From positions 341,647 to 405,646 of the forward strand of contig JACDGV010000001.1 of NCBI GenBank assembly GCA_013821425.1: DNA of 64,000 nt. The letters run 5' to 3'. Numbering within the stretch: position 1 is the first letter of the stretch; each line of letters opens with the position of its first letter. The notes below the pieces were generated by a model. That model searched no databases, had not been told where the DNA came from, and saw nothing but the letters and a program-made list of their open reading frames with translations. Below, piece by piece: positions 27,072 through 36,257 of this stretch. The stretch is from Nitrosospira sp. GTDB lineage: Bacteria > Pseudomonadota > Gammaproteobacteria > Burkholderiales > Nitrosomonadaceae. The translations under genes were made by a program, and so were the position numbers.

Positions 27072-29279
27072 TCAGGGCGTTTCCAAGCAAAAAATAGCTC
27101 CGCCAAGCGGCGGCAAGGTGATGACGATGGAGCTTTCTCGCCCCATCCACGGCTGGCTGCTCGCATTGATATGCCCCATATTCCCCAGATTGCTGCCGCC
27201 GTAGTGGTGAGAGTCGCTGTTGAATACTTCATGATACGTCCCTTCCACGGGCACACCGATACGGTAATGCACGCGCGGTACAGGGGTAAAATTGAGCGCG
27301 ATCAGAGCGAACGAGCCATCGCACGCATAGCGAAGATAGCTGATGACGGAATTGTCGGCGTCATGACAGTCTATCCATGCGAAGCCTTCTGGGGAAAAAT
27401 CGAGTTGATGTAAAGCGGATATACTGCTGTACAAATGGTTGAGGTCGTGCAACGCTGCCTTCACGCCGCGGTGCTGTTCGCACCGTAGCTGGTCCCAGCT
27501 CAGGCCCCTCATGCAGTTCCATTCCGGCCCCTGCGCAAATTCGTTCCCCATGAAATTGAGCTTCTTGCCCGGGTAAGTCATCTGGTAAGTAAATAACAGG
27601 CGCAGGTTTGCAAATTGCTGCCATGCATCGCCCGGCATCTTGCCCAGCAGCGATCCCTTGCCATGCACTACCTCGTCATGCGAGAGCGGCAACACAAAAT
27701 TCTCGCTGTACGCATACAATTGACCGAAAGTGAGCAGGTCATGGTGGAAGCGCCGGAAAACGGGATTATTCCGTAGGTATGAAAGCGTGTCGTTCATCCA
27801 GCCCATGTTCCATTTCATCGAAAATCCGAGGCCTCCAATGTAAGTCGGGCGAGATACCCCGGGCCAGGATGTGGACTCTTCAGCCAGCGTCAGTGCACCG
27901 GGGAAGTCCTGATGCACCATGATATTCAGTTCGCGCACGAAATCCATCGCTTCGAGATTTTCCCTGCCACCGTATTTATTGGGCAGCCATTCGCCGGCTT
28001 CACGGGAATAATCCAGATATAGCATTGATGCAACGGCGTCAACGCGCAATCCATCGAGGTGGAATTCGGCCAGCCAGTAGTGCGCACTCGACAGGAGAAA
28101 GGATTTCACCTCATTGCGTCCGTAATTGAAGATGCAGGTGCCCCAATCCTGATGGAGCCCCAAGCGCGGATCCTCATGTTCATATAACGCGCTACCATCA
28201 AATCGCGACAGGGCAAAGGCGTCCTGGGGGAAGTGTGCGGGTACCCAGTCAAGAATCACGCCGATTCCTTCCAGGTGACAGGCGTTAATAAAAAATTTCA
28301 AATCCTCCGGTGAACCGTGGCGGCTGGTAGCGGCAAAATAACCCGTAGTTTGATAGCCCCACGATTCATCCAGCGGATGCTCCGAAATCGGTAGTAGCTC
28401 GATGTGGGTATATCCCATTTCCCGTACATAAGGGATCAGATGTTGGGCAAGTTCACGGTAAGAATAGAACCGGCCGTCATGATGGCGCTTCCAGGATCCA
28501 GCGTGAACTTCATAGATGTTGAGCGGAGCACGCAACCAATCCAGCACTGCCCGGTCCGCCAGCCACTTGGCGTCCTGCCAGAACGATTCTTCATCAGCGG
28601 GCGTGAGGGCGGCGGTTTGCGGACGTAGTTCGTACCGTGTGGCGTATGGATCGGTTTTGAGCAGGATTTCGCCGCTGTCGCGGTTGCGTATTTCATATTT
28701 GTAAAGTGAACCAGGTGGGAGGCCAGGAATGAACAATATCCATATGCCGCTGAAACCATGGATCGCCATTTGATGTATCCGCCCATCCCACTGGTTAAAT
28801 GCCCCGACGACGCTGACACGGCCGGCGTTGGGCGCCCACACCGAGAAAAGAACACCATTGATGCCGCCGATCTCCATTGCATGGGAACCCAGCATGCGGT
28901 ACGCCTGCCTTAATCGCCCCTCGTTAAACAGGTAGAGATCATAGTCGGAGATCTCCGGCGTAAAGGCATAGGCGTCATGAGTGTCATGGATGAGCGTTCC
29001 TGCCGTTGGGCCCCTTTCCTCCTCGATACGCAACCGGTAGGGCATTGGCGGCGTGGCGGCGCTCCGGAATTCGTAAACCCCCGCGGGATGTGCTCGCGCC
29101 ATCGGCTCGAACTCGCTGCCGGTATTAATCCAGACGTGTCTGGCATACGGGTAAAATACCCGTACCAGGCTATAATCGTGTTCAACCCGGGCGCCCAGAT
29201 AGCTGAAAGGATCGTGCAGTCGCGCCGCCAACAATGCTTCAAGCAAGGAGCTGGCCCCGACTACCGCGCCAGGTTTCAT
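27072..29279 (-). CDS. glgB: 1,4-alpha-glucan branching enzyme, GH13
   Basis: A branching enzyme of about 735 residues with an N-terminal CBM48/E-set domain (HDPFSYLGAR region), a catalytic barrel and an all-beta C-terminal domain. The GH13 nucleophile Asp is in LDGLRVDAVASMLY, the acid/base Glu in LTLAEESTSWPGVSRP, and the transition-state Asp in LPLSHDEVVHGKGS. I place the start at ATG 29279 (MKPGAVVG); ATG 29294 is also possible, and the frame runs up to 29417 without family resemblance. A TATAAT on this strand at 29301-29306 would put transcription close to these starts. Confidence 0.94.
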   Translation of the reverse strand: MKPGAVVGASSLLEALLAARLHDPFSYLGARVEHDYSLVRVFYPYARHVWINTGSEFEPMARAHPAGVYEFRSAATPPMPYRLRIEEERGPTAGTLIHDTHDAYAFTPEISDYDLYLFNEGRLRQAYRMLGSHAMEIGGINGVLFSVWAPNAGRVSVVGAFNQWDGRIHQMAIHGFSGIWILFIPGLPPGSLYKYEIRNRDSGEILLKTDPYATRYELRPQTAALTPADEESFWQDAKWLADRAVLDWLRAPLNIYEVHAGSWKRHHDGRFYSYRELAQHLIPYVREMGYTHIELLPISEHPLDESWGYQTTGYFAATSRHGSPEDLKFFINACHLEGIGVILDWVPAHFPQDAFALSRFDGSALYEHEDPRLGLHQDWGTCIFNYGRNEVKSFLLSSAHYWLAEFHLDGLRVDAVASMLYLDYSREAGEWLPNKYGGRENLEAMDFVRELNIMVHQDFPGALTLAEESTSWPGVSRPTYIGGLGFSMKWNMGWMNDTLSYLRNNPVFRRFHHDLLTFGQLYAYSENFVLPLSHDEVVHGKGSLLGKMPGDAWQQFANLRLLFTYQMTYPGKKLNFMGNEFAQGPEWNCMRGLSWDQLRCEQHRGVKAALHDLNHLYSSISALHQLDFSPEGFAWIDCHDADNSVISYLRYACDGSFALIALNFTPVPRVHYRIGVPVEGTYHEVFNSDSHHYGGSNLGNMGHINASSQPWMGRESSIVITLPPLGGAIFCLETP

Positions 29280-29616
29280 AAGGTTGGAGTGCATCCGGGG
29301 ATTATAGCTTGCGCAAGGACGTGCGGGGCAGGGCATTAATTGCTCAAATTCCGGTGCGCGGAAATCCCGCAACTGTAATAATACATTTACCGTCGGGGGA
29401 ATTCCTTGACCTTGCATGCGGAGGAAGTTCCGCGAGGATTGCGGTAGTGCAGTAGAATTGGGGTGCGGAGGGACCTCTTGTTGAGATAAGTTGAGGGGTG
29501 CCGCTCATCGAAATCACTGTGCTGTTGCCAGCAAAACGGCACGGAACGCCCCGTTTTTGGTTCCCATAGACATAGCAGGGCAATAAAAGCTCATCCACCC
29601 AGGAGGATATTGCCAG
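29280..29616. other. Divergent glgB-glgC promoter region
   Basis: A 337-base gap between the divergent starts of glgB and glgC, with no credible gene. On the minus strand a perfect TATAAT lies at 29301-29306, just ahead of glgB. On the plus strand only weak promoter-like hexamers are seen. AGGAGG at 29601-29606 is the strong ribosome site of glgC. Confidence 0.5.
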
Positions 29617-30897
29617 ATGAAACGAGAGGCCGACCTGCGCTTTTACAGCCAGATTACACGTAACTCGATAGCGCTGATTCTGGCAGGAGGGCGCGGCAGC
29701 CGCTTGCGGCAATTGACTGACTGGCGCGCCAAGCCCGCAGTCCCGTTCGGCGGCAAATTCCGAATTATCGATTTTTCTCTTTCCAACTGCGTCAATTCAG
29801 GCATTCGTCGTATTGGCGTCGCAACCCAGTATAAGTCGCAGAGCCTGATTAGCCATATTCTGCACGGATGGGGTTTTTTAGACGGCCGATTTCACGAATT
29901 TGTGGAATTGCTCCCGGCTCAGCAACGGCTTGAAGAAACCTGGTATCAGGGAACCACCGATGCGGTGTATCAGAATATCGATATACTTCGAGCCCATAAT
30001 CCCGATTACGTACTGATCCTGGGCGGCGACCATGTATACAAAATGGACTATAGCAAGCTGCTTGCCTATCATGTCGAGAAACAGGCGGACATGACCGTTG
30101 CGTGTGTTGACGTGCCGGTGGCATTAGCGGCGGGCGGGTTTGGGGTCATGAGCGTCAATGATGACTTGCGTGTCACCCGCTTCGATGAGAAGCCCGCGGA
30201 GCCCGCGCATATTCCCGGCCGGCCCGGGTATGCGCTTGCAAGTATGGGCATCTACGTATTCAATGCCCCGTTCCTGTTCGAACAGCTGATTCATGACCAC
30301 GACGACGAAGGCTCGTCCCACGATTTTGGCAAGGATATGATTCCAAAGCTGTTGGACCACGGCCGGGTAGTTGCTCACCGCTTTGCTGACAGTTGCGTCA
30401 ATATGGCCTCGGGTGTGCCATACTGGCGTGATGTGGGCACGATCGATGCCTATTGGGAAGCCAATCTCGATCTCACTCATGTAACACCAGACCTGAACCT
30501 GTATGACGAGGACTGGCCAATCTGGACCCACCAGGAACAGTTGCCTCCCGCCAAGTTTGTTTTCGACGACGATGACCGCCGCGGTCAGGCGCTGGACTCG
30601 ATGGTTTCGGGGGGTTGCATTATCAGCGGGTCGTCGGTGCGCCGCTCGTTATTGTTTTCCAACGTACAAGTACGCAGCTACAGCAGTATTGAGGATTCGG
30701 TGATATTGCCCAACGCGGATATCGGGCGCCATGTGCGCCTGAGGCGGGTGGTCGTAGACAAGAATTGCATTATCCCGCCCGATCTGGTTGTCGGTTTCGA
30801 TTCCGAGGAAGACCGCAAGCGGTTTTATGTCACGGACAGCGGCATCACGCTTATTACACCGGAAATGCTGGGACAGAAAATACATTATGTGAGGTAA
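29617..30897 (+). CDS. glgC: Glucose-1-phosphate adenylyltransferase
   Basis: A 426-residue ADP-glucose pyrophosphorylase, the committed step of glycogen synthesis (glucose 1-phosphate + ATP to ADP-glucose + PPi). The nucleotide-binding motif is [15 protein letters not shown], followed by the allosteric/substrate Lys-Pro region [19 protein letters not shown]. The C-terminal left-handed beta-helix begins around [13 protein letters not shown] very strong AGGAGG lies 10 bases before the ATG. The PPi it makes could feed the pyrophosphate-linked enzymes encoded at 49430-52857. Confidence 0.96.
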   Translation: MKREADLRFYSQITRNSIALILAGGRGSRLRQLTDWRAKPAVPFGGKFRIIDFSLSNCVNSGIRRIGVATQYKSQSLISHILHGWGFLDGRFHEFVELLPAQQRLEETWYQGTTDAVYQNIDILRAHNPDYVLILGGDHVYKMDYSKLLAYHVEKQADMTVACVDVPVALAAGGFGVMSVNDDLRVTRFDEKPAEPAHIPGRPGYALASMGIYVFNAPFLFEQLIHDHDDEGSSHDFGKDMIPKLLDHGRVVAHRFADSCVNMASGVPYWRDVGTIDAYWEANLDLTHVTPDLNLYDEDWPIWTHQEQLPPAKFVFDDDDRRGQALDSMVSGGCIISGSSVRRSLLFSNVQVRSYSSIEDSVILPNADIGRHVRLRRVVVDKNCIIPPDLVVGFDSEEDRKRFYVTDSGITLITPEMLGQKIHYVR

Positions 30898-30979
30898 GGC
30901 GAATTTCCAGGGCATAAATGAGAATGTCCCCTCGGCGGGAGCTGATTCAGAGGTTTTTGTCCTACGGGCCTAGAAAGAA

Positions 30980-32680
30980 ATGCAACCATTACACCTTGTC
31001 TTGCTGTGGCACATGCACCAGCCCGACTACCGCAATTACGAAACGGGCGAATTCATGCTGCCCTGGGTCTACCTGCATGCCATCAAGGATTACAGTGACA
31101 TGGCGGCCCACCTTGAAGCGCATCCGTCGATGAAAGCCGTGGTCAATTTCGTTCCGGTGCTACTGGATCAACTGGAAGATTATGCAGCGCAATTCGCCTC
31201 GGGGACGTTGAGGGATCCCCTCTTGCGGTTGCTTGGTGCCCCCGACCTTGACAAGGTATCTGCAAGCGACCGGCTGCGAGCGTTCGATAGTTGTTTTCGC
31301 AGCAACCATGTAACCATGATGCAGCCTTACCCGGCATACAAGCGCCTGTATGAGATGCACGAAACGCTGCGGCAGCGGGGAGAGGCCGAGCTGGCTTATC
31401 TCTCAGGTCAATATCTGGCGGACCTGCTCGTCTGGTATCACCTCGCCTGGACAGGAGAAAGTGTGCGCAGAAACAATGAGGCCGTGGTGCGGCTAATGAC
31501 GCAGGAAAGGGGTTACAGCTACGCCGACCGCGTTCAGTTACTAGGCGTGATTGGCGAACTGGTGCGCGGGCTGATTCCGCGGTATCGAGAGCTGGCCGAA
31601 TCAGGGCAGATCGAATTGTCCACTACCCCGCATTATCATCCCCTTGCGCCGCTGCTCATTGATTTTGCATCCGCAAGTGACAGCATGCCCAGCGCGAGCT
31701 TGCCGGAAGAAGCCAGTTATCCGGGAGGCAGGAGCCGTATGGCCTTTCACTTGGCTTCGGCGACCGAGAGTCATGCGCGGCGTTTCGGTACTAGACCCGG
31801 CGGGGTTTGGCCTGCGGAAGGTGCTGTCTCAACGCCACTACTGGAAATCCTGGCGGATCATGGTTGCCAGTGGAGCGCGAGCGGGGAAGGAGTGTTGGCC
31901 AACAGCCTGCGGAAGTCGTACGCGGGCGGAGTCATGCCGGAAAGAAGCCATTATCTTTACCGGCCCTATCGAGTGCAGGGTAAGGCGGACAGCGTAACCT
32001 GCTTCTTCCGTGATGAGAGACTGTCGGACATGATCGGGTTCGAGTATTCAAAATGGTTTGGACGCGACGCCGCCGAGCATCTGGTGCATTCTCTCGAAGA
32101 TATCGGCCGTCATGCGCCACCCGGCGAAAGCCCGGTAGTAAGCGTGATCCTGGATGGCGAGAATGCATGGGAGTATTACCCCTACAATGGCTATTATTTT
32201 CTCAATGATCTCTACGAACTCCTTGAAAACCACGATTCCATCCGTGCTACCACTTATCGCGACTACATCCCCACGCTGAGCTACGCGGATGTCTCCCCGC
32301 TTCCCGTACTGGCGGCGGGAAGCTGGGTTTACGGGACATTCTCCACCTGGATTGGCGATGCGGACAAAAATCGGGCCTGGGATCTGCTGTGCGCGGCCAA
32401 GCACAGTTATGATCTGGTGATGCAAAGCGGGCGCTTGACTGAAGAGGAAAAAGCCAGAGCCGAGCGGCAGCTGGCTTCCTGCGAAAGTTCTGACTGGTTC
32501 TGGTGGCTAGGTGATTACAATTCACCCCATGTTGTATCCAGCTTCGATCGTCTATTCCGGGATAATCTGGCCAATCTTTACGGATTGCTGAAACTGCCGG
32601 TGCCCGCCTCCTTGGACCAACCCATCAGCCTGGGCGCCGGAGCGCCGGAGTCGGGTGGCGCAATGCGGCGCGCTTCTTGA
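30980..32680 (+). CDS. Glycoside hydrolase family 57 alpha-glucan enzyme
   Basis: A 566-residue GH57 protein (alpha-amylase/alpha-mannosidase-type). The N-terminal family signature is LLWHMHQPDYRN. GVWPAEGAVS fits the motif bearing the catalytic Glu, and SVILDGENAWEYYP the one bearing the catalytic Asp. It follows glgC by 82 bases on the same strand. GH57 includes amylases, branching enzymes and 4-alpha-glucanotransferases, and the exact reaction cannot be told from sequence alone; glycogen or maltodextrin turnover is supported by context. Confidence 0.9.
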   Translation: MQPLHLVLLWHMHQPDYRNYETGEFMLPWVYLHAIKDYSDMAAHLEAHPSMKAVVNFVPVLLDQLEDYAAQFASGTLRDPLLRLLGAPDLDKVSASDRLRAFDSCFRSNHVTMMQPYPAYKRLYEMHETLRQRGEAELAYLSGQYLADLLVWYHLAWTGESVRRNNEAVVRLMTQERGYSYADRVQLLGVIGELVRGLIPRYRELAESGQIELSTTPHYHPLAPLLIDFASASDSMPSASLPEEASYPGGRSRMAFHLASATESHARRFGTRPGGVWPAEGAVSTPLLEILADHGCQWSASGEGVLANSLRKSYAGGVMPERSHYLYRPYRVQGKADSVTCFFRDERLSDMIGFEYSKWFGRDAAEHLVHSLEDIGRHAPPGESPVVSVILDGENAWEYYPYNGYYFLNDLYELLENHDSIRATTYRDYIPTLSYADVSPLPVLAAGSWVYGTFSTWIGDADKNRAWDLLCAAKHSYDLVMQSGRLTEEEKARAERQLASCESSDWFWWLGDYNSPHVVSSFDRLFRDNLANLYGLLKLPVPASLDQPISLGAGAPESGGAMRRAS

Positions 32681-32733
32681 GCCGCTTCGGAACTTGGGCA
32701 CAGCTCCCTTAAGTTTTCTCCGAGGATAGCGTA

Positions 32734-33049
32734 GTGTCCCGGCCCGTTTCCCTGTTATTCGGCGTTCATGCTCACCAGCCATTGGCAACTTTCCGCAGGT
32801 GCTCGCGGATGCGCGCCTGCACTATTACGGACCTTTCCTGCGTTTGCTTTACCGCTACCTGCGGTTCTGTTTTGCCTTGCATATCTCCGGCGGGTTACTG
32901 GATTGTCTGATTGACCACTATCCATGCAGACATGGCGCTTTTGCGGAAAATGGACGCGCGCGGACAGGGCGAGTTATTCGACGCCTGGCGACACAGAGCC
33001 CGTGCTGAAGGCGATTTTCGCGTCGGTTTGGCGTGGTGAGCAGTTATAG
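32734..33049 (+). pseudogene. Decayed second GH57 gene (N-terminal remnant, multiple frameshifts)
   Basis: Four short reading-frame pieces join into a GH57 N-terminus. The first, from a GTG at 32734, reads SLLFGVHAHQP. The frame then shifts near 32780 and continues LADARLHYYGPFLRLLYRY and ISGGLLDCLIDHYP. It shifts again near 32925 into MALLRKMDARGQGELF and once more near 32986 into GDTEPVLKAIFASVW, ending at TAG 33047-33049. These match in order the start of GH57 glucanotransferase/amylase proteins with the HxHQP motif. Only about 105 residues remain and no catalytic region follows, so it is a relic of a larger glycogen cluster. The rest of the gap to fdxA is non-coding. Confidence 0.8.
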
Positions 33050-33119
33050 AGTTATACGGCTTTCGTAATATTTTCTGGTAAAATCGCGAATTCTCAAAAG
33101 AGCCCAGCAAGGACCCGTC

Positions 33120-33443
33120 ATGACCTATGTAGTAACTGAAAGTTGTATCAAGTGCAAATACACCGATTGCGTGGATGTGTGTCCGGTGGATTGCTTTCGC
33201 GAGGGGCCTAATTTTCTGGTAATTGATCCCGATGAATGCATAGACTGCACTTTATGTGTAGCGGAGTGCCCGGTGGAGGCGATTTACTCAGAGGACGATG
33301 TGCCGACGGATCAACAGCACTTTACGGAGTTGAATGCTGAATTATCCAAAGCCTGGAAACCCATCATTGAGAAAAAGGACGCTCCGCCAGATGCTGATGA
33401 TTGGGCAAAAGTGACCGGCAAACTGGACAAACTGGAACGCTGA
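33120..33443 (+). CDS. fdxA: 7Fe ferredoxin ([3Fe-4S][4Fe-4S])
   Basis: A 107-residue ferredoxin of the Azotobacter FdI type. The two clusters are held by the cysteines in [19 protein letters not shown] and [17 protein letters not shown], followed by the acidic segment [13 protein letters not shown] and a family-typical C-terminal extension. It is a low-potential electron carrier whose partner is not evident here. A TAAAAT stretch at about 33088 may be its -10 element. The next gene, addB, follows 21 bases later. Confidence 0.96.
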   Translation: MTYVVTESCIKCKYTDCVDVCPVDCFREGPNFLVIDPDECIDCTLCVAECPVEAIYSEDDVPTDQQHFTELNAELSKAWKPIIEKKDAPPDADDWAKVTGKLDKLER

Positions 33444-33464
33444 CCCGGCAGCGGTGTTCACCGC

Positions 33465-36257
33465 ATGTCTTCCATCCCTGACTTTCCACAAGTTACTCTC
33501 CCCGAAATTTTTTCAACCCTTGCCGCTGGCATAAACGCGGGTGTCACCGTGATCACGCCCAACCGGCGCCTGGCAGTTGCGCTTAAACGCGAGTTTGACC
33601 AGTCCCAGGCTACCAAGGGAATACCCGTGTGGGAATCCGCCGACATCCTGCCCGTTTTGGCGTTCGTCGAGCGTCTCTACGTCGATGTGCCTTACTCCGG
33701 GAAGGCATTTCCGTTACCCACACTGCTTACGCCCGCCCAGGAGCAGGTTCTGTGGGAGGATGCCATCAAGCGGTCAGACAGGGGCGCGGTTTTGCTTGCG
33801 GTGCCTGAAGCCGCGCGTCTTGCCCGCGAAGCGTGGGAGTTGGCCCATGCGTGGCATCTCATATCGGGAATACGAAATTTTCCCCTCAATGAAAATGCCA
33901 GGGCATTTCAGAACTGGTTGCAATGCTACGAGCATTTGACCAGCCGCGCGCATCAGGTAGACCACGCCCGCCTTTGCAACGTGGTGACAGGGTTATGCGA
34001 ACATCCCGAAGTCAGCAAACCTAAACGGCTGGTCTGTTATGGTTTCGATATCGTTACACCGCAGCAGGCTGCGTTGCTGATCAAACTGGAGGAGACCGGC
34101 TGCGAAGTGATGATGGCGGGACCACAGCCGCGGCTTGGACCATCAGGTTGGGGGCAGCGGCCCGTGCGCGTGCCATGCGATAACCGCGACGACGAAGTTT
34201 ACCGTGCTGCCGTATGGGCACGTGCACGCATAGAAGCTGGCGGTTCCAGCCGCGTGGGTGTCGTCGTTCCCGGGTTTTCCGAATATCGAAGCACGATAAT
34301 GCGTATCTTTGGTTCTGTGATGGAACCGGACGCGCGTCAAGCGCTTCCGGGCGCGGCGCAGCGAGTGTTGCCATTTAATGCATCGCTGGGCAGGCCCCTG
34401 CTTTCTTATCCTCTGGTCAGTTCCGCAATAGCCATACTCGAGCTTGGTGGAGGAGAAACAGAATTCGAGCGTGCCAGCCTCTTGCTCCGATCGCCTTTCC
34501 TCGGCGGCGGCGAGACCGAAATGCTCCATCGCGCGCGGCTCGATGCACAACTGCGCAAACGTGCCGAACCGGGGGTCACGCTCCAGGGTCTGCTCAACCT
34601 GATCCTGGGGGAACAGCGCGATACAAGCTACCCGGCACTGACACAGAGGTTGTCCGCTTATATCCAGTTTCTTCAGGCACGGCCGTCCGGCTCGCAAGCA
34701 CCTTCCTTGATGGCCAGAGCGATGTCCGAGGCCCTGCAAGTTATCGGCTTTCCTGGCGAACGGGAGCTGGATTCCGCGGAATATCAGACACTCAAAAAGT
34801 GGCAGGAAGTCCTCGCCAATTTCGCCGCACTTGATCTGGTTTTGTCGCGTGTCAGTTACAGGGAAGCAGTATCCCGCCTGCGTCACATGGCCGCCGAAAC
34901 GATGTTCCAGCCTGAGACCCCCGATGTTCCTATCCAGATACTCGGCGTTTTCGATGCTGCCGGCATGGCGTTTGACTACCTATGGGTTATGGGATTATCT
35001 GACGAAGCCTGGCCACCACATTCACGCCCGAATCCGTTTTTACCCATGGAATTGCAGCGGGCGGCGAAGGTGCCACAGGGCTCGGCGGCCGCATCCCTGG
35101 AACTTGCATCGCGGCTGACCGATGCATGGCTCTCATCCGCGAACGAAGTGATTCTGAGTCATCCGCGCCAGGGCGTTGGCCGCGATGCCAGCGAGTTTGC
35201 ACCTAGCCCCCTGATAGCGGACATCGCCGCTGGCGAGCTTGTATTGGCAGCCTATCCCCATTATCGCAACCTGATTCGGGATGCGCGCCGGCTCGAATGC
35301 ATAGAGGACCATACAGCGCCAGCGCTCCCCCGGGCGACTGGCTGGATAGGGGGAGCCAACAGCGGGACGACCACTGCTGGGGGCATGGCGGTAATAAAAG
35401 ACCATTCCGCCTGCCCTTTTCGCGCAATGGCAGTGCACCGATTCGGTGCCAGGGTGGTCGACACGGCCCGCTCCGGACTTGATGCAATGGAGCGCGGGAT
35501 CCTGGTTCATCATATGCTTGCACAAGCCTGGAGCCAGCTTAAGACCAAAAGCAGGCTCGATGCCATTGGCGACGAAGACCTTGAAGCGATGCTCATGCAG
35601 GCTGCGGAAGAGGCGGTTGCGCGTGTGAATCAGGACCGTCCGGGTAAACTTTCAGGACGATTGGCGGTGATTGAGCAGCGGCGTCTGATCCGATTGGCGC
35701 GGGAGTGGCTCGATGTGGACAAAAAGCGTGACGACTTCACGGTCACAGCCATCGAAGACAAGCGCAGCATCGAAATCGGCGGACTGAAGTTGGCTACGCG
35801 CCTTGATCGGATAGACGAGTTGGGAGATGGGCGTCGCATTGTCATCGACTACAAGACGAGAGCGCCCTCGCTCAACACCATGCTTGGCGAGCGGCCGGAG
35901 GAACCACAATTGCCCTTGTACCTCGTCGCCGCCGAGCCCGACGCGGTTGCAGTGGCATTTGGACAGGTCAAGGCCGGCGAAATGCGGTATGCGGCGCTTG
36001 CCCGCGACAGCGATCTTCTCCCGGGCGCAAAGGCTTTTTCGGCATCGCTTCAGGTTGCCAGGTATGGCTCATGGGAGGAATTGGTAGCTCAATGGCGTAT
36101 CGGCCTTGAACGCATCGCGGAGAGTTTCCTTAGTGGTCATGCGAAAGTCGATCCGAAAAATTACCCCCACACCTGCCGCAACTGTGATGTAAGGCCTCTT
36201 TGCCGAATTTATGAGCGCGTGGGAAGCAAGTTTACGGGGCGCGGAGACGAAGAATGA
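33465..36257 (+). CDS. addB: AddB-type repair nuclease/inactivated helicase
   Basis: A 930-residue partner of the AddA-type helicase encoded next, in the betaproteobacterial double-strand-break repair group. The C-terminal PD-(D/E)XK nuclease includes RIVIDYKTRAP. An Fe-S staple is suggested by Cys in SACPFRAMAVH and the C-x2-C-x5-C of TCRNCDVRPLC at the far C-terminus, as in AddB. The N-terminal half is helicase-like but without a normal Walker A. With AddA it should resect DNA ends for RecA loading. The stop overlaps the addA start by four bases. Confidence 0.87.
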   Translation: MSSIPDFPQVTLPEIFSTLAAGINAGVTVITPNRRLAVALKREFDQSQATKGIPVWESADILPVLAFVERLYVDVPYSGKAFPLPTLLTPAQEQVLWEDAIKRSDRGAVLLAVPEAARLAREAWELAHAWHLISGIRNFPLNENARAFQNWLQCYEHLTSRAHQVDHARLCNVVTGLCEHPEVSKPKRLVCYGFDIVTPQQAALLIKLEETGCEVMMAGPQPRLGPSGWGQRPVRVPCDNRDDEVYRAAVWARARIEAGGSSRVGVVVPGFSEYRSTIMRIFGSVMEPDARQALPGAAQRVLPFNASLGRPLLSYPLVSSAIAILELGGGETEFERASLLLRSPFLGGGETEMLHRARLDAQLRKRAEPGVTLQGLLNLILGEQRDTSYPALTQRLSAYIQFLQARPSGSQAPSLMARAMSEALQVIGFPGERELDSAEYQTLKKWQEVLANFAALDLVLSRVSYREAVSRLRHMAAETMFQPETPDVPIQILGVFDAAGMAFDYLWVMGLSDEAWPPHSRPNPFLPMELQRAAKVPQGSAAASLELASRLTDAWLSSANEVILSHPRQGVGRDASEFAPSPLIADIAAGELVLAAYPHYRNLIRDARRLECIEDHTAPALPRATGWIGGANSGTTTAGGMAVIKDHSACPFRAMAVHRFGARVVDTARSGLDAMERGILVHHMLAQAWSQLKTKSRLDAIGDEDLEAMLMQAAEEAVARVNQDRPGKLSGRLAVIEQRRLIRLAREWLDVDKKRDDFTVTAIEDKRSIEIGGLKLATRLDRIDELGDGRRIVIDYKTRAPSLNTMLGERPEEPQLPLYLVAAEPDAVAVAFGQVKAGEMRYAALARDSDLLPGAKAFSASLQVARYGSWEELVAQWRIGLERIAESFLSGHAKVDPKNYPHTCRNCDVRPLCRIYERVGSKFTGRGDEE

